A stretch of DNA of 64,000 bases, taken from NCBI GenBank assembly GCA_027422505.1, contig JAPQWV010000126.1:971001-1035000 (forward strand), given 5' to 3'. Numbering within the stretch: position 1 is the stretch's first letter; every line of letters begins with the position of its first letter. The notes beneath the pieces are model-generated. The model worked only from the letters and a program-made list of their open reading frames with translations, was not told where the DNA came from and did no database searches. The translations under genes were made by a program, and so were the position numbers. The DNA is from Craterostigma plantagineum (Eukaryota > Streptophyta > Magnoliopsida > Lamiales > Linderniaceae). Shown in pieces: positions 34,137 to 45,228 of the stretch.

Positions 34137-35645
34137 TTAAAGTACAACCTCAAATGTATTACATGCTATGCACTTGATGTACAGAGCGGTGAGTCCATAT
34201 TTAGACTCAAGGCAGAACTCAGGCTTTAATCTGCATCCTCTGTCCAAATGTTCGATGTGAGATTCACCAAGCCGCTGCTTTAGATACTCCAAATCAACCT
34301 ATATTAGTTAGTATTGTGAGAGTTCTGAGTTAGTTAAAAAGAAGGTATTACGAGAGAGAGAGAGAGAGAGAGAGAGACCTCATCGCCTCTTTCTAGTTTA
34401 AGTTTACACCTAGTGCAATAAATAAAACTTTCTTTCTCTAGTAGCTCCCCTTGTTTGCAAATGGGACACCACGTCTTTGCATTACCCTGTAAGAAAGACA
34501 AAGAAGCACAGAATGCTTACAAATTTCTGTGGTTGGGATGGACAATATCATGCCGAAATAGTGATCCATAAAACTCGGTGGAGGTTTACGTAATGAAGTA
34601 AAAGGCAAATATTCTGTCATTCTGGCATTGTAATGCAGACCAGTAGAATCTCACCAGTAAATGTGGTCAGTCCGAAAACAATGTTAAGAGTCATGCCATG
34701 CCACAGCCATAATTTTGTCATATCTTGTTTCAATGGGTGTATATCAAGTATATTTGAATGGATTTGTTCGTCCAAATCCATGAAAAATGATCTTAGATGA
34801 TCCACATCATACCTCCTCATCATTGAGCTTCATGTGTTCATATGCTTCACGAGCCAGGTATTCATCTTCGTCCTCCCACGTACTGAGAAAACTTTCGAGC
34901 TCTGAAAAGGAGTTGAGTGAAAGCATAAATGAAGCTGAAATTGGCTTCACAATCATAATTGAAAACATCCTCAGTAGTTGTGCAAGTCACCTTTTCTGCT
35001 TTTCTCCGCCCTAATATCCTCATAAAACATCCTTTGCATTTCCAGCAATATTACTTCACAGTCTCCATGATAAGCTGTGTGGAGACCATCGTATTCCCAT
35101 ATCAAATCATCAGCATCAGTGACGGAATTTGAAGGTACGCCATCCTCCAAAGATGTCTTAATTTTCCTTATTTCATCAGAAACAATGTCCTGGAAAGTTG
35201 ATTTCACCAGATCCTGCTATGTTTAAAACAAAGTGGGAGCAATAAAATTGACAAGATTGGGAGAAAAAATGCAATTCCTTATCCCAAGAACATTGATTGC
35301 TACCAAATTTTCCGACCCACAAAAAAAACGAACATCAATGAGAAAAAAAGGCGGTTATCAACCTCGTGATTCGCAGATACATCCTCCGATTGGGGCAATC
35401 TCAATTTCCAGAGCAACCGCGTTCTATCCTCGCGAACCCTTTTGAAACAATTTTCTCGAAGCTGTTTGAAAAAAAAGTGTAACGATATCCACCAATTTAC
35501 GATCGAGCATCGAACTCATGCAGTTAAATGGATTGTACTGCAGCAGTACCTTGTGTTTCCATGTCGAGTAACTGTTCAAAGATGCTCGAGATTTTATACA
35601 AGGACGATTAATCCGTGGCCCTTTGCCTTCATCATCGCCCACCAT
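34137..35645 (-). CDS. RPAIN: RPA-interacting protein (RPAIN/RIP-alpha-like) with zinc ribbon
   Basis: Six exons, 35645-35550, 35461-35363, 35216-34991, 34901-34813, 34486-34379 and 34298-34137, join to 259 residues. The N-terminus (RASLNSYSTWKHKLRENC) is the RPA-interacting N-domain motif that binds RPA and importin in animal RIPalpha. The middle is acidic and helical (FLSTWEDEDEYLAREAYEHM). The C-terminal third has a zinc-finger domain (CPICKQG ... YCTRCKLKL, later CIACNTFE). The likely role is nuclear import of replication protein A. The acceptor of exon 3 is ambiguous by one codon (CAG at 35214-35216). A GA microsatellite lies in the intron before the last exon. An animal-based role is extrapolated to the plant protein. 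Confidence 0.88.
34352..34377 (+). repeat. (GA)n microsatellite in RPAIN intron 5
   Basis: About 13 GA units directly beside the splice donor of the fifth intron. On the coding strand this is a CT run starting right after the GT. Confidence 0.95.
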
Positions 35646-35913
35646 TATTCTTACTGCTTATGCAACTTCGTTCTCACCTCAGCTCTTCGCGATTGTTGAG
35701 CTTCTGCTCGAATTTTCCCAATCCTTGCAAACTGTGAAGTAGCGCGAAAACGTATTCCTCTGAGAGAGGGGTACCTGTTCGAGCCGCGAAGGCGGCGTCC
35801 TCCTATATTATGTTTCACGAATTACCGAAAATATCCTTGTCTTGAAGATTATTTTCAGTTTGGCCCTCATATATTTACAGAAAGTTGACTTATACCCTCA
35901 ACCTTCCATTTGT

Positions 35914-36016
35914 GGGATTCTTGAGAGAATGTTAAGAATACTTATTGTTGGTGGTGAAGTTGATAAACGTTTCTTCTTGATCCATTTCTGAGGCTGGGTT
36001 TGAGGGTTTTCATGGA
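35914..36016 (-). pseudogene. Relic of an F-box gene 5' end
   Basis: About 100 bp closely resemble the start of the intact F-box gene at 43.5-43.6 kb: a shared ATGAAAACC(C/G)TCAAAC, then CTCAGAAATGGATC, and further on CTTAACATTCTC versus CTCAACATTTTC and the AGAATCCC block. It has a frame-disrupting indel and an in-frame TAA, and similarity stops after AGAATCCC. The remainder of the F-box gene is absent. This is probably a leftover of a local duplication. The rest of 35646-36374 holds RPAIN and LTP flanks. Confidence 0.75.
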
Positions 36017-36374
36017 TTTGTGAGAGATGTGTAGAGGATTGTCTTGATTTTAGAATCACTAGTTAATTGGGGAATTATCTTACACTAACTACTAATCAAT
36101 CTTTCCTAATCATGAAGTAATAACAAACTACTCGTGTCCGCTTAAAGCATCATAAAAAAAGATAAGCCTTGTTCGTGATATTAGCACGGCGCATTCACAT
36201 ATTCAACGCCTCAGATTCACATGAAATAACATACAAAACCTCATTCTCAACGCATCTACAACTTCCCTTAACATGTGAACTAAAACCCTACCTTCTGTAT
36301 ATATAAAACCCAACTTCTTCGCCAAACTCCTCAAACCATATCATAGAGATCGATCATCCAAACACAATAATATA

Positions 36375-36844
36375 ATGTCTTCTATCTTCAAAATCCATAT
36401 GGTGATGCTATACCTAACCCTTCTCTTGTTCCCCACCACCACATTACTAGTATCAGCGCAGTGTCAGGGCAACCTTGAAGGCCTTGTCCAACAATGTTCG
36501 AGATACGTCCAAAAGAACGGTCCCAAACAAAACCCTAGTCAAGGTTGCTGCGATGTCATTAAAACGGTGGACTTTCAGTGCGTCTGCGCACACGTGTCTG
36601 CCGAGGTTGAGCAGATCATAAGTATGGAGAAGGCCGTGTTTGTTGCAGGCTTTTGCGGGAAACCCCTTCGACCTGGGACAAAATGTGGCAGTAAGTTTTG
36701 TTTGCTTCATTATTATCTTTGTATTACATCCAACAGTAAAAGCTGAAGAACAAGTTATGGTTTATATATGGGTATATATTTGCAGGTTTCCAAGTTCATA
36801 AAGCAGTGAAAACAAGAAGATATATCGCATCTATGCATGGCTAG
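36375..36844 (+). CDS. Lipid-transfer-protein-like / protease-inhibitor-fold secreted protein
   Basis: Two exons, 36375-36690 and 36786-36844, join to 124 residues. A signal peptide of about 28 residues (LYLTLLLFPTTTLLVSA) precedes eight cysteines at 30, 41, 58, 59, 69, 71, 94 and 104, the C-C-CC-CxC-C-C pattern of the 2S-albumin/nsLTP fold, with CVC at the centre. It belongs to a different subgroup from the DIR1-like protein at 27 kb. The second exon adds a short tail (SFQVHKAVKTRRYIASMHG); if the intron were retained, the reading frame would continue only about 18 residues. Expected to be apoplastic. Ligand unknown. Confidence 0.82.
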
Positions 36845-37047
36845 CTTTTGATCTATTCACATCGACGACGAAGGAGAAGGAGTTTTCGAGAAGTAGCGTG
36901 TAATAATAAAATTGTGTGGACGATGTTCCATAATCATCATTATCTCAACCCAATATAATTATCATCATTACGTTCCATCTCCCCGAAAGGCCAATTACAA
37001 CATCAAGAAAACCCTAAATTTATCATTCATAAAAACTAAAACAATCA

Positions 37048-38499
37048 TCAATCTTTCAGCAATAACTCAGTGTATAGAAGGAGGTTCCAAGTGTCTAACA
37101 CGCCAGAAACGCACCAATGAGTGCAGTCCATTCCTCCGTAAGAATTGTACTTGCTTGGATGGCCGTCTTTCCTCAGCTGAGAAAGAAGCGTAACGTCGAG
37201 AAATCGCACATTCTTCGACGGCGAAACGTTGATTTCAAGCACCGCTCTGAGCACCTTTAGCGCGTCGGGGTCACCGCCTGGGAACGTCGATCCATTGATA
37301 GGCTCCGTCTCTGCTCCGCAGTTCGTTATCGAAGGCTCGTTCCATGATTTTCCCCTAAAATCAGTAATAATAAATTAAATTCACCGATGATATTTTTTTC
37401 ATTGAACTATTTGTATGTATGTGTATATATGTCGACCCTTGTTACTTGTAATGTTGGGGGGAGATGCCTTGAAAGAAGACTTTGGTCTTAGTAGTGTTGA
37501 CTCGAGCGTTGACCCATTTTGACCAGGTGTAGAGACCTTGATGAAACGCCACCATTCGGTCTATGTCCTTCACGACTTTGCCTTCGTATTCGATATAATC
37601 CCACCTTTTAAGTTCAAGAAAATTCTTACTACATATATACAATAGACATGTAATAAATTGATAAGACTATATATAATAACTCACTCTTGCTTACGTCCTC
37701 GAGTGTACCACCAGAGCCAAGTGTTGAAGATCAATATGTCGCCTTTCTTCCATATCTCTCCGTTCTTGAGAGAAGTTAGCTTTAGGACACGCCCTATCTT
37801 TTCATTCTCAATGTCGACTAGGTAGTGTGTAAGAAAATGAGTGATGGAAACATCGTAGTCCTGCAAAATGATTTGATTTTCGTACGTTGAAAGAAAATTA
37901 AATAACGGGTTTTTATCTTTATATAAAATAGGCGATATTCGTGATAGTTATATTATTACAAAAAAAAAGCACCTTGAACGTGACCGTAGATGTGTGATCA
38001 CCGAGGGAACTAACAACATTCGATTCACCAACGGCGGCTTGTAAGAGGCACAAGAGTGACTGCATTTGATTTCCGCTCACCGAATCTCCGATAAACATAA
38101 TCTTCTTCCCTCTCATCTTCGTTAAAAAATCTCTCCCATCAAATCTACAAAAATAATACATATATATAATCCAAGATTAATGGAAAAGAGAAAAGAATTA
38201 ACATACCTTGGAAGATTACATCCACTTGGTTGCCATCTATACTTGAGGTACTCAAGGTCTTCTCTTCCGTACTTCAGACAGTTGAATTCTTTTCCAATCC
38301 ACGAACACTTTGAAGAGTCAAACAAAGGGTACGATTCATCGTAAACCCATTGGCCTCTATAGATGTTGCAGTTATGACTACCGCTTTTCTGTGTAAGAAC
38401 TTTTTCTGAGCTTGATGATGGGATTATGGACATAGAAACAAGAACGGAAAGTGCAAGGATCGTTGTAACGCTTGTGCTCGGACCTTTCTCCATCTCCAT
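37048..38499 (-). CDS. Trichome birefringence-like (TBL) family O-acetyltransferase
   Basis: Five exons, 38499-38207, 38144-37973, 37860-37685, 37604-37446 and 37354-37048, join to 368 residues. A hydrophobic segment (about 13-33) serves as signal peptide or signal anchor. The PMR5-N domain has [17 protein letters not shown]. The catalytic Ser is in MFIGDSVSG (Ser119) and the Asp/His pair in GMDCTHWC (Asp343, His346), the GDS and DxxH motifs of the PC-esterase/DUF231 domain. Family members acetylate cell-wall polysaccharides in the Golgi. The protein is short for the family, with little linker between anchor and domain, resembling the PMR5/TBL36-45 group. Polysaccharide target cannot be read from sequence. 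Confidence 0.9.
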
Positions 38500-39599
38500 G
38501 GTTTGAGATTAATAGGGTTTCTTTGAGCTCTGAAAGAAGCATTATATGCAGTTTTCCATTGAGTGATGGATGGTAAAAAGGATTAATTACATGAACATTT
38601 GTGATTCTTGTAATATGTTTGGCTTTAGTTATGGGATTTGGTGGTTAATTATTGAGTAAAAAATTGTCATAATATGGTGGACGGCAAAGTTATATTGCTA
38701 TGATTTTAAATCTGTTAGAATTTATTGTATTTGGTCGTCAAATGTTAAAATTGGCAAGAACATAAATCAAATAGATTAGCGTCATTCAAGTCCAATAGTA
38801 TGTGACACGATTAGATTTAAGAGTATTAAACATTTGAATTAATGACCTCGATTCCACGATTATGCAAAGGATCATACTATTTGTATATAAAGGGTGTAAC
38901 AAAAATTAAACTAGAAAATCCAAAAAAAAAAAAGAAGTTTTATTGTCGCTCACTCACCCCTAAAAGCCCAAAGGAGATACATATGAAACACTTTAGTTTG
39001 GATTAGGCTTTTAAAGCCCAATTAAAATATAATTTCTTACTATTTATAGTTTTATTTAGTACAGCCCCCTTAAACTGGTAAGAGCCGCAATACCCGGCAA
39101 AAGGGGCATCGAATTCTTGTCTAGGGCGAAGCGCAGTCGAGGTAATGTTTCCATTGTCGATTAGATATAGGATTTCGGTTGATCGATGATTGAATTACAG
39201 CCGAAGTTATCTGTCTTTTTAGTTGTTTCAAGTATTCAGATGACCTAGGTTTTTTAGTTTACTTTGTTAGGGCTTGTGTATATTCCAGTTTGAACGTTGG
39301 TTTGGTGATTTTTTTCACTTGAAAAGCTCGTCGTTGGTGTATTTCTTTCTTTTTACTATTTAATTTTCGTATTGTTCTCGTTTTTAGCATCTCTTTCGAA
39401 GGAAACATATTCTCTGTCGGATAGCGAGAGCTATGAGCTAATGCTAGAGTTTCTCTCATTTGTATGATTTTAAATATCTTGCTTTACAAGTTGCTTAGAA
39501 GGTCTTGAAATGATGGATAACAGTTGGTAGTCTATACTTTATTTGTTTTCCGACTATGTATCGTTAATTGTATTGATATGTTGAAGCAGTTCTATAATC
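38500..39599. promoter_or_regulatory. Divergent intergenic region; eIF2 beta promoter and leader with a 5'-UTR intron
   Basis: About 1.1 kb between divergent TBL and eIF2 beta genes. A leader exon probably ends at 39141 (CAGTCGAG then GTAATG) and resumes at 39590 after TTGAAGCAG, ten bases before the eIF2 beta ATG, giving a roughly 450-bp T-rich 5'-UTR intron typical of plant housekeeping genes. Inferred from splice signals only. Confidence 0.5.
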
Positions 39600-42097
39600 A
39601 TGGCCGATGAAGGAAACCATAATGGGTTGCAGGAGGAGGTGAAGGATGACATTGGAGAGGTACTTAAGCAATGGTTCTATCTGTTTTTGTGTAAAATGTT
39701 TTTGATAATGCTTACAGGTTCAATTTGTTGAGACAATCATGCTTATTAATTTGTTTTGGATATTTCCTCTTCCTAAAAAATCCTTCGGTTACAGATAACT
39801 ACATTTGATCTCACAAAGAAGAAGAAAAAGAAGAAACCTGTTGCTCAAGATCTAGCAGAAGAAGAGCCAGTTGATTCTCTGGCCGAGAAAACAGAGAGCT
39901 TGTCAGGTACTAGACAGTTTGTCAGTAAATATCCTTGGTGGTCTGATTCTTGAATCAGTGCTGATTTTGGGTTTCAGTTTAATCTCATATCATAGTTTCT
40001 CTCATTTCAGTTAAATCATCTTGTTTTGAAATGTTTGTGCAGTTTCTGATGGTCTTGAAACTTCATTTGCCGGAATGAAAAAGAAAAAGAAAAAACCTGT
40101 CAGTAAATCTTTTTTCTTCAGCTGTGAATAACATCATGATCATGTTGATTTCGTTGTGACCCCTATTTCCTTCTGTGTATAAAAAAAAAACTTATCTGCA
40201 TTGTGATCTTGCACTGTAATTATTCAGGGACACAATGATCTGAATGAAGAGAAAGAGAATGTAGGGGACAATGCGGAAGGTAAGTTTCATGTATATCATT
40301 ATACTTCATTCCTTGCTTCTACACCTGTTTTGCACTTTATGGCTTTTGGATCTGAAGGTTATGTAATTAATTTTTGTTTCTAAGTGTAGATACAATTGAA
40401 GATGATGAAGATGGTGAAGGTATTGTTTTGCAACAGCAACAATATCCGTGGGAAGGCACTGATCGGGATTATGAGTATGAGGAGGTGAGTGATCTCTCTG
40501 AGTAGGTTGGCGTTCCGCCTGTCTATCTAGGCGAGGTAAATAGCACTAGCCAGAGTAGGAGCGAATTTTATCTTGTTCGTTCTGGATCTTCTTGGGCCAT
40601 CTTTCGATGGTTTCATGAAGGATTTGGACCGATCGATTAGTTTAGTCCTTTTAATCGTTTTAGTTTTATGCATTGTATAGGACCAGCTTTGTGTCAAATA
40701 TGATTTGCAGGACAGCTTTATGCAATACTTTATAGGACCATAAGTAGTGATGGATTTAAAGTCCCAATTTGTATTTGTGATGCTATCAGTCTTCATTTTG
40801 GTGTACAGCTTCTTGGGCGAGTGTTCAACATCCTCCGTGAGAATAATCCTGAACTTGCTGGAGATCGGCGAAGGACGGTTATGAGACCTCCTCAAGTTCT
40901 TCGTGAAGGAACCAAGAAAACCGTTTTTGTCAATTTCATGGATCTCTGCAAAACGTGCGTTTATTTTTATGAAAGACTATCTGAGTTGATAATCATTTTC
41001 AGGCAACTCCATTACATTCTATCATGAGATTAACTTTTTATCATTTTCAGTATGCATAGACAACCGGAGCATGTCATGACATTCTTGCTTGCTGAGATGG
41101 GAACAAGTGGATCTCTTGATGGACAACAGAGATTGGTGGTAAAAGGGAGATTTGCTCCCAAAAACTTTGAAGGAATTCTTCGACGTTATATCAGTATGTT
41201 GATATTGCTTCTGTATAATTTACAACTCATTGCTTGATGATATCATAATCTCTTTACAAAGATTAGCCTTTCTTTTGATGTATTAATATCGGTGTTCTAT
41301 TAGTGCTAAATGCTATATGACCATGAAAACTGGTTAAAACACATTTTCCACTGTTAGCAGTTTCTTTTTCGCTGCTACATCTTATGTATAGTACCATTTT
41401 CGGTTGTTGTTTCAGATGAATATGTTATATGCAATGGATGCAAAAGTCCAGACACTATCCTGTCGAAGGAGAACCGTCTCTTTTTCCTCAGATGCGAGAA
41501 GGTGATATACTATTTTGTCTGTTTCATTTATGTGTTTTATTATGACGAGTGTGATGTTTCAACAACTAATTTCTTAAAGTGATGTGATTTATGCAACATC
41601 GATACCTGGCCAGTGATGATTGAGTTTATTGCCTACATTGTCTGATTAACATGCCATGAACAGACAGACAAATTCCATCTGAGGCTTTGGTTTTACTGTG
41701 GCTATTCTGGGAAACATTTGTATTTCTCTGTTTAGCATCTAGTTTCGTTAATTTAGAATCTAGATCGATCTATATCAAAGTGATGTGTTGCTTCTCTATA
41801 TTTCCACGGTCGGTGATGATCTAACACATTGCCTACATTGTCTGATTACTTTTCGTGAACGAACACAAAGTAACATCTGAGGCCGGTTATAGCACCAAGA
41901 AATTCATGGGAATGATTGGTTTCTTTATCTCCCATGATCTGCTTAACGTTGTTTACCTTGTGTACTTCTGTCTTACTTTGATTACTGACCTTTGTGATCG
42001 GTGTGTGTTTGTGTAGTGCGGTTCTGGGAGATCTGTTGCGCAGATCAAGGCTGGTTTCGTTGCACGAGTGGGCCGTCGAAAAGCGGGAACACAATAA
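39600..42097 (+). CDS. EIF2S2: Translation initiation factor eIF2 subunit beta
   Basis: Nine exons, 39600-39659, 39795-39906, 40043-40098, 40228-40279, 40390-40484, 40809-40954, 41051-41193, 41416-41501 and 42017-42097, join to 276 residues. The N-terminal half has two or more polylysine boxes ([17 protein letters not shown]), used in this family to bind eIF2B epsilon and eIF5. The C-terminal half is the conserved eIF2-beta/eIF5 domain with the zinc ribbon CNGCKSPDT ... CEKCGSGRS. It forms the ternary complex with GTP and initiator tRNA in the cytosol. It is a partner of eIF2B, whose gamma gene lies in this window. Two polylysine boxes rather than three are visible. Confidence 0.95.
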
Positions 42098-42379
42098 GTT
42101 TGGAACTTTTACGTCTGGTTATAAGAATGAATGTTTATCTTGAGTTTGGTCCTTCGATGAGAGATGTACTGTTTCGTTGTTCTATCTGTTGGCAAAATAT
42201 ATGCTTTTGTTATCTTAATTGTCTCGACTTCTTAAGATCAATAAGAATCTAATTGCTAGAGAAATGGTGAAAACAGACCATGAAAATAATATTACTTTGA
42301 CATCACAAACAAAACAAAAGAAACTTCAAACCAAAGGTCTACGGTGATCAATTGGGACGAAACAAGGCAACATTATGAG

Positions 42380-43618
42380 CTACTTACTTACTACATCTTC
42401 CTCAGCCTCGAGCTCTTCCCCTTCATGTTGTTCTTCATCGTACTTTACCTCGTAACCTCCGAGGGAAACAAGGCTTGGAGTAAACAAGAAGGTCTGGAAA
42501 ATACAACCGACGGGAGAATCCAAGTCCAAGTTGATTAAATCGATGCACTTCTTTGCCCTGTTTGAATAGCAGAACATGCGATAATCTTGCTCCTGAAAGA
42601 CCATCAGGACATCATCGCCTTCTCCGTATACATTAATGAGATCATATCTCTCATACCCATCGCCAAGAACTTCAGGACTTTTCCTTACTACACACTCCTT
42701 GACCCATGATTTCTTTTCGTAGCAGCTCAGCCGATATATAATGAACTCAGTAGCTGATGAATGGCAGTCGCAAATGCACAGACAATTCCTTAAAACCCCT
42801 ATTTCCTGAAAGATCCATTCATGTGCTGCAATAGGAGCCCGAAACCTGGTGAATTCCTCTGCTTCGAGATCGAAACAAGAAATCCACAAAGAGCCCTGCA
42901 AGTCTCTGACCAGCCAATGAAGATTCCCGTTCAAGAACGTGCTTGAAGCACACACAACTTCTAACGAGCCATGCCCTGGTGAAACGTCAATTCTTCTCCA
43001 CGATTTTGTCCCAAGAGTGTACACATGGCACACAAAGTTTGAATCCCCAGGTGGTAGAAAATTCCCAAAACCGAACTCGTAGAACAGCCTTACAACCTTG
43101 TACTGGCCACTCGACCTGCTTACACCAAGTCCATAAACGACTATCGCGTGATCATCTGTTTGAATGTCCTGAGGGGGTGCTGGAAGCTTTATACGCTCGC
43201 AAGTGATGGGGTTGCATATGTAGTGTTGCTCGGGGTTCATTTGCCCAAACATAATCAAACCGTTGACTGAACCCTTGATGTAAGCCCACACTTCATGAGG
43301 TAGGTCGCTTAAGAATTTCTCGGTGTTAAATTCCGTCACTCCTCGATGTTCGCATGAAACTCGTTCGATATCGAAGATCTTAAACATGTTTGGTTGTTCG
43401 GAGCATTGGTTGACTAATAACCATCCCGACGCTGAGTTAGAGAGATGGAGTCTGGCAAACTCTTGCGTTTCGAGTAAGCTTAGCAGTAACTTACACACGC
43501 ATCTGCATGTAAAAACAGAGTCGATCGGGATTCTGGAGAAAATGTTGAGGATAATTTCTGGTGGTAAAATTGAGAATATGCCTCGATCCATTTCTGAGGC
43601 GAGTTTGACGGTTTTCAT
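42380..43618 (-). CDS. F-box protein with F-box-associated interaction domain
   Basis: A single exon of 412 residues. The F-box lies at about residues 15-58 (FSILPPEIILNIFSRIPIDSVFTCRCVCK). The rest is an FBA-type beta-propeller-like domain with family patterns such as YICNPITCERIKLPAP, VYTLGTKSWRRID and FLNGNLHWLV. It should be an SCF E3 ligase substrate receptor; the substrate is unknown. The C-terminus is acidic (DEEQHEGEELEAEED). A second ATG at codon 10 (MDRGIF) is the more usual F-box start and could be the real one. A decayed copy of its 5' end lies at 35.9 kb, and a partial eIF2B gamma pseudogene lies directly upstream (43.67 kb onward). Confidence 0.88.
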   Translation of the reverse strand: MKTVKLASEMDRGIFSILPPEIILNIFSRIPIDSVFTCRCVCKLLLSLLETQEFARLHLSNSASGWLLVNQCSEQPNMFKIFDIERVSCEHRGVTEFNTEKFLSDLPHEVWAYIKGSVNGLIMFGQMNPEQHYICNPITCERIKLPAPPQDIQTDDHAIVVYGLGVSRSSGQYKVVRLFYEFGFGNFLPPGDSNFVCHVYTLGTKSWRRIDVSPGHGSLEVVCASSTFLNGNLHWLVRDLQGSLWISCFDLEAEEFTRFRAPIAAHEWIFQEIGVLRNCLCICDCHSSATEFIIYRLSCYEKKSWVKECVVRKSPEVLGDGYERYDLINVYGEGDDVLMVFQEQDYRMFCYSNRAKKCIDLINLDLDSPVGCIFQTFLFTPSLVSLGGYEVKYDEEQHEGEELEAEEDVVSK

Positions 43619-43672
43619 GGACTAGTATTACAATGAGGAGATGCCTTTGTTTTTATGTTACCTGCAAGTTTG

Positions 43673-44820
43673 AGTCATTGTGCTGTTTGAAGAACTTCAA
43701 GAGACAACATAGAAGTTATGCAACTCCAAGGGAGTTTCTATATTCTTCAACTAATAGCTAGATTATTCCATATTAGCGGGAGAACAATCATGAAGCATGA
43801 AAAATATAAGCAAACTTTTTGAATTGGAAAAAAAGGAAGAGGATAAATTGGCAAAAAGAGCTCCTCTTATGTTAACACTAGATCTCTAGCAGGATGAGGC
43901 GATCACACCTATAAACCTCTTCTTAACACAGTTTTTTTAGGACCCAAGGAACTTTTTTATCAGTTAAAAACACTGAAAATTCATAAGCACACATATACCA
44001 ATAATCCAATGATCACAGATTTTCGAGCACAACTATTTCTAAAGACCTCTATTGTTCTATGTGGCTATCGTTTATCGAATTTTCATGCGCTATTTACCAG
44101 AACCAGAGGAATCCAAACAACTCAGATAGATGAGAAATATATGGAGATTTAATCATAGGAATGTCCTTGCTTATGCTAGATATCATTATCGACCTTCGTA
44201 CCTTGGACAACATTGATGATTTGAACCCCCTACTCCATAACCGAATAAAACTAACCTATGCCTTATATGGATCAGATTGTCCGAAATTCTCCTCATAGGA
44301 AATCATAAGCATATCCATACCATTACATAAAACATTTTGCCTGGTTCAAGTAAGAACAGGAAAACAAATCTACACACACACACAGAGAAATAAATTTTAG
44401 TTGCCACTCGATCCACAAATGTGCTGGATATCCAAGAGCTGAGCAAAAAAGCAGGACATAACCTTCAACAACAAACAAAAGCAATTTAAAAACTTGATGT
44501 TCATACCCAACAGACAACACAGAAATTCGAAAAACATAAACCGAGATAAAATTCTCACGACACACAAAAGTTTCTTTTTTCTAACGTCGCTCAGCTCGAG
44601 AAGCTCCAGCACGTATGACCGAAGCAGACGATTCGCCCCAAAAGGAAAACTTGATCGAAGTTAAACGGAATAATCATTCACGTTACCTTCGAAACGAAAG
44701 GCCCTAGGTCTTTCGAGAAACTAATACAACAACCCCAAAACCCATCGTAGCTATATCCCTCGTGGATTTTTCGGACAGAACAAAAAACTCGAGAGAAAGA
44801 CGAAGGGTTTTGCTTACGAG
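43673..44820 (-). pseudogene. Partial, decayed copy of the eIF2B gamma gene (exons 1-3 and introns)
   Basis: Four blocks match the intact gene at 8.93-9.68 kb in the same order: 44682-44820 matches exon 1 and upstream leader (GAAACGA, TTTCGAGAAAC, AATACAACAACC); 44583-44640 matches exon 2 (CTCGAGAAGCTCCAGCACG); 44404-44470 matches exon 3 (ACAAATGTGCTGGATATCCA); 43673-43712 matches intron 3 next to exon 4 (AACTTCAAGAGACAACAT). Introns are retained, so it arose by DNA duplication, not reverse transcription. Exon 1 has lost bases and hits an early stop, and exon 2 lacks its start. The spacing 43713-44400 is about 500 bp longer than in the parent and holds unrelated AT-rich DNA. Confidence 0.85.
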
Positions 44821-45228
44821 GTTTTACTCCACAGCTCACTAACTCAAGAGAGTGGTTGGCTGGCTTTCCCTTTATTGTATTATAATCAATATCGTGGTAC
44901 AAATATACTATAGTATCATCAACTTTTAATATAATCCAAAATATCGTATACATAATATCACTTTACATTTTGAAATTATTATGAGCCAATATACTTATAG
45001 ATAAATGTTAAATCAATTATACGTGTAGTAAATTTAAATATATATAAAAAAATTCAGAGATATAATTCGAAATAAATCTAAATGATTAAAGGACAAAATG
45101 ATAATTCCATCTTACATACTACAAATTTAGTCGAATAAATATTTTTGTTTTGCAATGTAATAAGCTAAGTTTTGAAATTTGCAAATAACAGTCCACATAT
45201 TTGTAAACCTAAAAAAAGATGATTGTCT
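44821..45228. other. Intergenic, very AT-rich
   Basis: About 400 bp between the eIF2B gamma relic and the 3' end of the nardilysin-like gene. Only AT-rich sequence and the metalloprotease 3' UTR are expected here. Confidence 0.5.
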
